A stretch of 64,000 nucleotides of DNA, taken from NCBI GenBank assembly GCA_002778195.1, contig PCDI01000001.1, positions 1,143,790 to 1,207,789 on the forward strand. Direction: 5' to 3'. The translations under genes were made by a program, and so were the position numbers. The notes below the pieces were generated by a model, which saw only the letters and a program-made list of their open reading frames with translations, was not told where the DNA came from and did no database searches. Source of the stretch: Raffaelea ambrosiae. Taxonomy: Eukaryota; Ascomycota; Sordariomycetes; Ophiostomatales; Ophiostomataceae. The number at the start of each line of letters is the position of its first letter. Position 1 is the first letter of the stretch. Shown here in pieces: positions 55,451 to 64,000 of this stretch.

Positions 55451-57317
55451 GGTCTTTTGAAGGAGAAGGAGAAACAATCAGAGAACAGAGGAAAGGATAG
55501 AGAGAAAATGCCAGAAGCAAAGGGAGAACGAAAGACAAAAATCCCCTGCTCTCAATAGGTCTCTCCAATGGTCTGCCGGCGTTCCTGCGGTGTATCGTCG
55601 CAAGTAGAGGCGTGACTCGGAGAAACAGAGGAGGTCCGATGGCAGGGATCAAGAAAGCCAACCAAACCCAGGTTTCCCTGCTGGCACGACAGGACAGTCC
55701 AGAAATAAACCACCGTCAAGGGTCGATCACAGAGAGGAAAAGAGACGAGAAGAGCGCAAAATCTGTACAACAGCAAACGAAATAGGAAAAAAAAAAGAAA
55801 AAAAAAAAGAGAAATGGAGGGAAAAGAATAGGAGACGCAACAGAGGGAAAGGGGAAAAGAAAAAGCGAACTGCGGACGAGCAGCCCAAGAGCAACCGAAC
55901 AGCAACACTCGCCAACAGACCAACAGCTTTCCATTCCCCCAAGAAGCAACTATGCAATAAGAACATTCGGGGAGACCCATTTTCAGACTGAGGCTGAGAT
56001 TGTCGTGCCTGTGTGCACCGCCGCATGCTTGCCCAACACTAAAGGGCCAGAGAAACATACTAGGCCTACAAAACCTTATGGCAAACATGATTTTTTCTTT
56101 TTTCTTTTTGTCGTCTGCATTCCTGGGTTTGATTTCTACTTTTGTCTTTCCATGAGGCCTTGAAAACATGTACGCTACGCATGCCGTCCATGAAGAAAGA
56201 ACGGCGACAACGGCTTGGGCAAAACGCCAAAGACCGTGGACTCGAAACAGGCAAAGAGACAGCAGACCGTGACGATGCAAGCGACGGGCACCCCGGTGGC
56301 ACAGCATGCCTTACCTGGCCCTGACATGGGACGACAGATAGGGGGACGCATGGGACGAAGTGGGCAGAAAACCTTCCTTTTGTGTCTGTTGATTTTATTT
56401 TATTACTCTTCTTTGATCGGCCTCTCTGAACAAGTAGAGCCGCAACGCAACGGGAACAGCCAAAAATGACCAGACACAACATTCTACATTCCTTTTCACG
56501 TTACTGCAAGGGGATGCCAAGTCTTCAGCCCTGCGGAGATCGCTGCACACGATTTTATGTTTGTTTGTTTCTGGGCATTCTTTTGTGTCCGCAAGCTAGC
56601 CTCGGATTACAGTACTTCTCGAATTTCTTGCCCTGCCTCTTGCCATTCAAGATTGAACCGGGCCCTGAGCCTTGTTGCGACTACGGAGTACAAACTAGTT
56701 TTAAGTTGGGTTTGCACCCTCGAGGAGCTTCCAGAGCAGCTAGCACAGAGCACGAGGACCAGCAGCATTCAGCCTAGCTCTGTACGGAACCGATCGAGTT
56801 CAGGTCAAACAAAAAGTATCAACAGGGAGAATAACAACAATAGGATTATGGACAAATTACACAAAAGTTCAACTTCGCAACATTGGGATATGATACATTT
56901 CCACCACTCCATTTCGTCGTTTGGTTATGTCGTATAATATCGCTGTACAAATTCAACAGGCATCCGTCGGCAGAACAAAACTCCTGACGTCCAGAGAGGA
57001 CAAGAAAAAACAACAAGAAAAAAACAACAAGGAAAAAAAAAACATAAGAAATAAGAAATAACAAAGAATGGGCGTGATGGACCAAAGGCCGTTTCAGAAC
57101 GAAAAAAAAATAGCAAAAAAAAAAAGACGCTTGAGGCGGAAAACATCTGTCCAGTCGTTGGCTAGACAAAAAGACAGAAAAAAAATACACAAAGAAGATG
57201 AGGAATAAATCAAAGCGCCAAAAAAAGAAGACCACTTGAAAAGGAGGCTTTTCAGTCATGCATGTTTCTTCAACAGAGGGCCCCCTCAACGCAACCCTCT
57301 CCAGTCTTTTTTTTTTT
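55451..57317. other. intergenic, no gene seen
   Basis: Promoter of the surface protein gene and 3' region of the next gene. A/G- and A/C-rich near 55780-55860 and 57000-57200. No supported frame. Confidence 0.6.
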
Positions 57318-59372
57318 TTACACCTTCACAGACGGTACCTCGACAACACTCTCGCCCAACTCTTCTTCTTCCTCGTCGGCCAGCAAGACATCCTCTTCGT
57401 CCTCGATCGCCCAGTCCTGCCACCCTTCGCCCCGCACCCAGCTGATGCCCTTCCGCCAGCCGGGCTCCCGAATCGCCCGCGCCTCTTTCTCGTACGTCAT
57501 GCCCGCCAGCAGCAGCGACGCTACAAACACCAGCACGTCGCCGCCCTGCGAGGGCGACCGCCACCACCGCCGCTTCACACCCACACGCCACATGCTGTCC
57601 AGGCTTGCCCGCGCCGAGTACAGGAACAGCGCCCGCCCCTGCCGCCGCTCGATCCACGCCCAAAACCCAGCCAGGAATCCGGACAGGAAAAACCGCTGCG
57701 TGGCCAGCACGTGCCGCGGCAGGTACGTCTGGAAGAAGCACACCGAGGCCCAAGCCGTCGACAGCGTGCCGGACAAAAATGCGGCCGACCGCAGCGAGCG
57801 CGCAAACAGCCGCTGCAGCGCCTGCACGGGACCGTGGTAGACGGCCGACAGGCGGGGCAGCTGCAAAAAGGTAAACACAACGAGGAAGAAACGGGCGTAG
57901 GCCGGGAATGACCGCAGCCAGAACGTCAGCCACGTCCGCGCACACGACGGGTCGTCGGGGTGCAGCGTGGCGCAGCTGAAAGACTTGATCAAGGGGTGCG
58001 CCCGGCTGGTGAGAGGCGCCACCGCAGCCACGGCCGCCGATGCCGCCGCCGATGCCGCAGCGGGAGACACTTTGGCGGCCGCGGCGACCGACGCCGACAC
58101 GGGCAGCTGCAGCAGCTGGCTGGCGTCCTTGGCGGGGAACAGGGCGGGGGCGGAGAAGACGGGCCAAGACGCCTGGGCCATGGCGGACAACGCGTCCATG
58201 ATCTGGTACGGACCGGGCCACTTGCTGGCAATGGCGGCCGGCGCGTCGGTCGGCACGGGGTGCAGGTAGGTGTCCGTAGACAGAGTGCGGTTGAAGATGA
58301 AGTTGCCATACGGGATGGGGAAGCAGTCGCGGTCAAAGACGGCTGCGTGCAGCAGCTGCCCGAAAGCCAGCGGCTGGAGCAGCCAGGAGCCCCACCACCA
58401 CGGCCGCGGACGTGGACGGGCGCGCATCAGCACGCCGTTCTCGGCCACGACGGTAGCCGCGCTCCTGATGCCCGATGTGGCGGCCGACGTGGCAGCGGAG
58501 GCAGCCGCGCCGACGGCCGAGCGCACCGACACGGGCACCATGTCGACGCCCCAGATAGCGCCCGAGTCCTCGGCCGCGTTCCAGACAAACTCAAGCGCGC
58601 GGCACAGGGCCATGAGCGCGATGGTCATGCGGAACCTGGCCGGGGCAATGCCCAGGGCTAAGCCGGCTAGGGAGGCGCCGGCTGCCGGAGCATAGGGCGA
58701 TGTCAGGGCGGCGGCGGTGCGCGGGTTGCGGAGGCGGAAGGGGACGGCAGCCGGGTCGAGGAGGTGGACGCGCAGCCGCGTGAAGAAGCGGAAGAGGAGG
58801 CGGTACATGAGGAGGATGGTGGAGAGCGAGAGCGAGAGGCGGAGGGTGGACGACTTGTAGAGCGGCTTCTTCTTGTTGCTGCCGCCTCCTCCTGCTCTTG
58901 CGCTGGAACGGGGTGCTCTCTTGAAGAGGCGACGCTGCAGGACTTCGTAGAGACCCATGCCGGCGCCTGTAGCCAGAAAGACGCGCAGAGCGTGGCGGAC
59001 GGCGCGCGCGTTGAAATCGTCGGCACCCGCGGTGAGGTGTTCGGCGGGAGGGAGACTGTCTTTCTTGCTGCCGCCGCCGCCGCCGTCGCCGCCTTTCGAG
59101 GAGGAGGAGGCCGACGACGACTTCTTGACGGGCTTGGTGGTCTGGCCGTTCATGATGCGGGTGACCGCCTCGACCGAGGGTGCGCGACGGCGCAGCGTCC
59201 TGGAGCGCGACAGGACATATTTGTGCAGCGTGGCGTACTCGCGCGCGGAGATGGTGTAGCGGAGGGCATTGCGCAGGATGGCGTCGTTGGCCGATGCGGC
59301 GGAGACCGAGGACGAAGACGACGAGGTGGAGGCCCGTGGCGCCGCCGCAGAGGAGGACGACGACGCCGCCAT
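57318..59372 (-). CDS. TMEM135-like integral membrane protein
   Basis: Single exon, 684 aa from the ATG at 59372. Residues 1-120 are Ser/Ala-rich and low complexity with YTISAREYATLHKYVL. Several hydrophobic segments follow (RLSLSLSTILLMYRLLF; RMTIALMALCRALEFVW). The C-terminal half holds the conserved core: CATLHPDDPSC, WLTFWLRSFPAYARFFL, RSAAFLSGTLSTAWASVCF, FLSGFLAGFWAWIERRQGR, FLYSARASLDSMWRVGVKRRWW, ending WRKGISWVRGEGWQDWAIED and an acidic tail. This is the fungal branch of the TMEM135 (PMP52) family, related to Tim17/22/23-type channels; animal TMEM135 acts at peroxisomes, mitochondria and lipid droplets. The precise fungal role is unclear. Family assignment from pattern memory, fairly sure. 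Confidence 0.87.
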   Translation of the reverse strand: MAASSSSSAAAPRASTSSSSSSVSAASANDAILRNALRYTISAREYATLHKYVLSRSRTLRRRAPSVEAVTRIMNGQTTKPVKKSSSASSSSKGGDGGGGGSKKDSLPPAEHLTAGADDFNARAVRHALRVFLATGAGMGLYEVLQRRLFKRAPRSSARAGGGGSNKKKPLYKSSTLRLSLSLSTILLMYRLLFRFFTRLRVHLLDPAAVPFRLRNPRTAAALTSPYAPAAGASLAGLALGIAPARFRMTIALMALCRALEFVWNAAEDSGAIWGVDMVPVSVRSAVGAAASAATSAATSGIRSAATVVAENGVLMRARPRPRPWWWGSWLLQPLAFGQLLHAAVFDRDCFPIPYGNFIFNRTLSTDTYLHPVPTDAPAAIASKWPGPYQIMDALSAMAQASWPVFSAPALFPAKDASQLLQLPVSASVAAAAKVSPAAASAAASAAVAAVAPLTSRAHPLIKSFSCATLHPDDPSCARTWLTFWLRSFPAYARFFLVVFTFLQLPRLSAVYHGPVQALQRLFARSLRSAAFLSGTLSTAWASVCFFQTYLPRHVLATQRFFLSGFLAGFWAWIERRQGRALFLYSARASLDSMWRVGVKRRWWRSPSQGGDVLVFVASLLLAGMTYEKEARAIREPGWRKGISWVRGEGWQDWAIEDEEDVLLADEEEEELGESVVEVPSVKV

Positions 59373-61161
59373 GGCGACAGGCGGATGTCGGGTCTTTCAG
59401 CAGGTAGCTGCTATTGGGGGGAGACACGGCCTGTCAATCGAAGTCGTTGATTGTGCGCGACAAGGGAGGGGGGGATTGACCGATGTCAAAATAAAGTCGA
59501 AATGGGGAGGAAAAGTCGCGATAAGGTGATGAGGCCGAGATAACGGTGGCACTCCCCTGACACGCGACAGACGAAAGTGCGCAAGATCGAATCAGGCCAG
59601 ATCCAACAAAAAAAAAAAGGGAGGGTGGCAGGGTCCTCAGCCGCGATGAACCAAATCCCGCGCAGACGACCGGGAGATGGCGTCGTCGGAGGGTCGATGA
59701 TGGAATCACATCGAGGAGCAAACGGATGCGACGCAGGGGAAGGGAAAGGAAAAAAAGAAGGGTGAGCCAAGGAAACAGGGAAGGAACCTTAATGTTATGG
59801 GGTCATCTTAATCGCAACTACTCGTACTCGTAAGGAGAGAGTGAGGGAAGGAGCCACCCAGAAGTCCCGAAAGACGCGTTCTGGGGGGCACTTTCCTCTT
59901 TACACGTGAATTAGCCAGGCCCCGTCCATACGATTCACTGCAGGCAAGAGCGAAAGACCTCGGCAGGCGGCGCGCTTTCCTACTTTGGGCGACGACCACT
60001 TTTTAGTGCCACCACCACCAATCCCCAGCCTCCACACCTTTCCGTGGTCACTGCGTTTTCGCCCTCCACCTTGCGACTATGCTATTATTACCATATTATG
60101 CATTGTACACGCTACATCGCACTGCGTCTGACGTCTGACTGCAACGGGTGTGACGCGACGGTGTGTAACGGTGTGTTGTACGTAGCAGGATGCCGCTTTC
60201 CAACGTCTGCCAGCGTTGCTTCTCCCTCCATGAGAGGGGTAGCGGCATGGTGGTGTGTTTGCCGTAATCCAAGGGAGTCCATCCAAGACAAAATGCTCAT
60301 TTTCGCACTTTCAGGCGTTAACATTTGACACGTCTAGTCACAATTGTTGCTTTTTGTAGCCTTCAAGTCCGATAGTGTCTCGCTCTGTTTGGTCTTGCTT
60401 TCGCATGATGAATTCCGTTGGGAAATTAAGAAAAAAAACTAAGAGACAAATCAAGTGAAATGCAAGGGAAAGAAAAATAAAAGTTATAAAGTATCATCAT
60501 GGGTATCAACCATGCAACGACAATCGCTGCCTTTCTTAGCTTTTTGCTCTCCCCAACGTTTCCTCTCCCGGATTAGCCATCCATCTGTAAATAATTTCCT
60601 CTTCCTCTTCCTTTTCTATATCCCCCTTGTTTTTCCCCTTCTGCCCCCCCTCCTGTATCTCTCACTCTTTCCACTCACTCTTCCACGGAAATAAACCCAT
60701 ATGCTTTTCTTTTCCCCAGTGCCAATGTCTCGGTACTTCGTAAAAAACATGTCGCGGCTCGCCGGCCAACTTTTTTTTTCGCTTCCATCCAGACCGACCA
60801 TGAATAAAAAAAAGGGGATAAAAAATAGAAATAGAAATAGAAATAGAAATTAAAACAGGACGCACGTAAACCAAACGCCAAAAGGCAATGCAAAATTAAG
60901 AAAATTAAAAGCAAGAACAGGCAGAAAGCAAATCAACAAGCGAGAGCGTGCTAGAGGATGGGGAGGTTTGGTATGGGGATGGGTGGGTGATGATGAATGC
61001 CGACCAGGCATTCAAGCGATCAAATATAAAGGAGAGGGGGGGTGGGCGGAGGCAAACAGACCACAACACGGACTGCAACTGACTCTCGGTCAAGTTCGGA
61101 ATCTCACCAGTGCGGAGAACTGTGAAAAGTTGTCCAACGGGAGTCACCAGCCGAAAGCCAT
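59373..61161. other. intergenic, no gene seen
   Basis: Promoter of the TMEM135-like gene and 3' region of the next. An AAATAG hexamer repeat (about four units) lies near 60822-60850. No supported frame. Confidence 0.6.
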
Positions 61162-63799
61162 CTACTGCGACGCTGTCTTAAGCTCTGACCGCGCCCAGAC
61201 ACGCAGAATCTCGCCGTGGCCGCTGTGACAGCTCTCCTTCCAGCCGAGGACATCCCATCCAGACAGAGAAAAGTCGCGGGCCAGGGGTGGGGAAGCGTTC
61301 TGGATGCGTGCCAGGATAGCATCCGTATCCTCGGGAATGAGTTTAGAGAGAACTTTGTCCATGGCCGCTTGCCGCAGCCGCTCGCGCTCCATGATGACAC
61401 CGCTCGCAATGATTGGTCTGCCCAAGTCCTTTTCCAGGACGTACTTGAGGTACCCAAAAGGAAGGTTGGTCAGGATGCGCGAGAGGATGGTTGTGACGCT
61501 GTCTGGGACCGGACCAGAAATGCCGTTGGTCTTGTAGCTTCCGTCAATTCCAGCAGATGCCACCGACTCATTGTTGCCTGCAAAGTCGCCAAACATGATC
61601 CTAGACGAGCGCGAATTCCGACAGCCGTATGGTCCGTTTGCTGCATTTCGTGTCGGCAGGCTCACCGAATTGACCGTGCTGCCGCCGTTCATAGAGTGGG
61701 AGTTGCTGTTCGCTGCGTTCGCAGGTCCGTTCGCAGGCAGTGGCAAGGAATCAAACGACCGCGGGAAGCGAGCGAGGGTCGAGTGTTTGCTCTGCCCAGC
61801 AGGCACGCTGCTCTGGAACACGAAGTCGATAGGGAAGTTCTGGACAATGAAGTCGAGTGCCTTGCGGAGCAGTAGCCGGATGTTCGCCGCTGGGCCACGG
61901 CCGTAGCGGAATTCCGCATCCGGATATGGCAGGCCAAAGCCGTCTGGACCCGTGTTCGAAGTGTTGGGGAAGTAGGCTCCATTGAGGCAGTAGGCAAGCA
62001 CCTTCTCAACTGTATCCCAAGAGATGAGCTGGGCGACTTGCCGGATGCCTGCCATCTCAACGTCGGGAAGCATGAACAAGAAGCCGGCCGCCAGGTTGGC
62101 CAAGGCCCTATCCATTGTGGTGCTGTGCGGTTCCGAGTCGTTGGCCACTACTTCATGAAGGGGGTGGCCGTAGAGGCTCTGCAGCGTTTCCTGGACGGCT
62201 ATCACGGTGAGGTAGGGATCGTCCAAGTTGATTCGCGAGACCATGATCGGATGACCGAACGGACCATGATGCATGGCGCCCAGGTCGTTGCGCAGAACCT
62301 GTGCAATCATGTAGCTCTGCGAAAGCACCAAGCGGTGGCCGAAGAACGGGAAGGTGGGCGAATCCGGATTAGAAGCAGAGGCAGCTGGCAGGCGCAAAAG
62401 TAGATGACAGTCTGCAGTCTGGTAGTTTCCAAACAGGCCCTGCACTTCCTGCTGAAAGCCACGAACAACCTGATAGTTGATGTTGTGCGTACCGTCTCTG
62501 CCATACGTCGTGTCTCCATTGCGGCCAACAGCCATTCCGTTGCCCGGGAAGCCATGAGGGGGCGGAGGCGGCGGTGACAGCAGAGCCGGCAGGGCATCAT
62601 TGCGCGGGGGTATGCTGCCGTTGGGTCCCGGAACGGGAAACGGCCCCGCGTGGTGCTGGCCGTAGTTTCCGTCCACCGTGTCGGGTGAGTGAGAGCCGTG
62701 GTAGCTGCCGGGGGAGCTAGGCGGGAAAGGTTGTGGGCCAGGAACCGGCGTAGGCGCGTAGCCGTTGATGGTGCCGTGCATGGGCATGACCGGAGGCGGC
62801 CCTGACCATTCTCCGATACCCATGGCTGGGTTGTACGGCATGAACGGCGGGCCGCCCATCAGACCCGGAGGAGGAGGCAGGTGGATACGACCATTCGGGG
62901 CCGGTGATGGGGTGTTTGATCCGTGGAATGCGCCAAATGTGATGCTGCCGGCGCTGGGATGCGCATGGTGATGGGGGGGATGCTGCGGATTGAAGGCTGG
63001 TCTCGACGGAGGTCCGACGCCGCCGCCACCGCCGTTGCTGTGAGGAGGGAAGACGAATTCGGGAATGGCAGCTGCGCCGTTGGGAGGCAGGCCACCAGAA
63101 GGAGGAGCAGAAGAGACACCATCTGTGGAGTAAGTTATTAGTATGGCAGAAAACGAAGCACGAAGATGGCTGCAATGTGAGTGACTGACTTTGCTGAGGA
63201 CGCTGGCTGAAAACAGCCCCAATCTTTTCCGGGGTGGGAGCCATGTTGCGGGGACCTCCAGGGATCGAAGCTGCAGGGGACGCTGCTCCCAGAACCTTCT
63301 TGGCTGTATCCACAGAGACCACCTCCTTTGCCTGGGCTGTGACCGCTGGCGTGGATGCGGACGGTGTGCTCGTGGAGGTCACATCGCCTTCCGAGGGCGG
63401 AGGAGTGAGTTCTGTGCGGGCCACAGCCTCCGGCTTCGGCTTGGGGCTTGGAGTTGTCTTTGTGTTGTCCGTCTCGGCATGAGCATGGTGATGCTTCTTG
63501 TGGTGATGTTTCTTGTGTTTGTCCTGCTTGTCCTGCTTTTCTTGCTTCTCCTGCTGCTGTTGCTTCTCCTGCTGCTGTTGCTTCTGCTGCTGTTGCTTCT
63601 CCTGCTGCTGTTTCTTCTCCTGCTGCTGCTGCTGCTCTTGTTCCCGGCGCTGTTTCTGTTCTCTCTGCTGTCGCTGCTGCTGCTGCTTCTGGACGAGGGG
63701 CAGGGGGATGACAGGCACAACGATGGGTCTGGCGCTGTTCTGCGGTTGATTGCCGCCGGCCGTCTTCGAAACGGCCGGCATGGGAGCGTTCGGCGCCAT
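61162..63799 (-). CDS. Gln/Pro-rich conserved protein with possible BTB-like domain
   Basis: Two exons, 63799-63190 and 63122-61162 (67-bp intron, donor GTCAGT), 856 aa. The N-terminal part has a long Gln/Lys/Glu run (QQQQEKQ type, about residues 38-95), a His/Lys cluster and Pro/Ser/Thr-rich sequence, then Pro/Gly-rich text to about 400. From about 425 a folded region begins: GLFGNYQTADCHLLLRLP, then FFGHRLVLSQSYMIAQVL, which has the hydrophobic rhythm of a BTB/POZ first strand and helix, followed by DDPYLTVIAVQETLQSLYG. The rest, to WDVLGWKESCHSGHGEILRVW, is well ordered and looks conserved. I do not know a named family; a scaffold or regulatory role is possible. Gene structure sure, domain call tentative. 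Confidence 0.82.
63541..63710 (-). repeat. CAG-type coding repeat (poly-Gln/Glu/Lys)
   Basis: Imperfect CAG/GAG/AAG array in exon 1 of the preceding gene; length likely varies between strains. Confidence 0.85.
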
Positions 63800-64000
63800 G
63801 GCTGGCGAGAGTGGTGGCGGGAGACAAGAAGCAAACTGCTTTCGTGTTGCTTCTTGTCAGGTATCGTTGGATTTCTTGTCGAGGCGTGCGAAGGAGTATG
63901 TTGTGTCGATGTAGAGATCGGTGGCAGGGGAGGAAAGGGGGGAAGGATTGAGAAAAAGAAGATGAAAACTGGATTTCGGTCGCTTCTTGTCAGCAGATTG
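63800..64000. other. 5' flank of the Gln/Pro-rich gene
   Basis: Likely 5' leader and promoter, cut by the window edge. The octamer CTTCTTGTCAG-like sequence appears twice (about 63848 and 63982). Confidence 0.5.

Overview
The window is nuclear DNA from a filamentous ascomycete (Pezizomycotina, most likely Sordariomycetes; no species can be named). The signs are short 50-200 bp GT-AG introns, a Zn(II)2Cys6 regulator, a HET-domain NLR protein, GH3 and MFS families of fungal type, and long gene-free spacers full of homopolymers and microsatellites. No rRNA, tRNA, CRISPR array or transposon could be supported. I built the gene models by joining exons by eye; every spliced model keeps a single open frame with GT-AG borders.

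Left part (1-26 kb): a HET-NACHT-ankyrin allorecognition or immune-type protein runs off the left edge (minus). It is followed by a glucose/hexose permease (minus), the TRAMP-complex poly(A) polymerase Trf4/Cid14 (plus, 3 exons), a secreted cysteine-rich protein with three tandem modules resembling fungal biotrophy-associated secreted proteins (minus), a conserved fungal gene carrying two in-frame stops and so probably broken (minus), a 2-oxoglutarate/Fe(II) oxygenase (plus) and a BAHD-type acyltransferase (minus). Then comes an 8 kb stretch (25.9-33.8 kb) in which I see no gene.

Centre (33.8-47.5 kb): a membrane-anchored GH3 beta-glucosidase (minus) precedes a compact set that looks like a small catabolic cluster: a DapA-family aldolase (plus, 8 exons), a Zn(II)2Cys6 regulator (plus), a Dal5/allantoate-type permease (minus, 5 exons), and a TauD/Jlp1-type alpha-ketoglutarate-dependent dioxygenase (plus, 7 exons including an 8-nt microexon). 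The permease and dioxygenase are divergent and share a 731-bp promoter with five GATA motifs and an 11-bp tandem repeat. The simplest reading is uptake of an organosulfonate or similar anionic compound and its oxidative cleavage, under a local regulator and probably GATA-factor control. The substrate is inferred.

Right part (48.5-64 kb): a one-TM protein with a cysteine-rich outer domain, a strikingly intron-rich ADE4 (amidophosphoribosyltransferase, 15 exons), a single-pass surface protein with a cysteine-rich ectodomain and a Ser/Thr stalk, a TMEM135-like membrane protein, and a glutamine/proline-rich protein with a possible BTB-like domain. These are mostly housekeeping or conserved genes.
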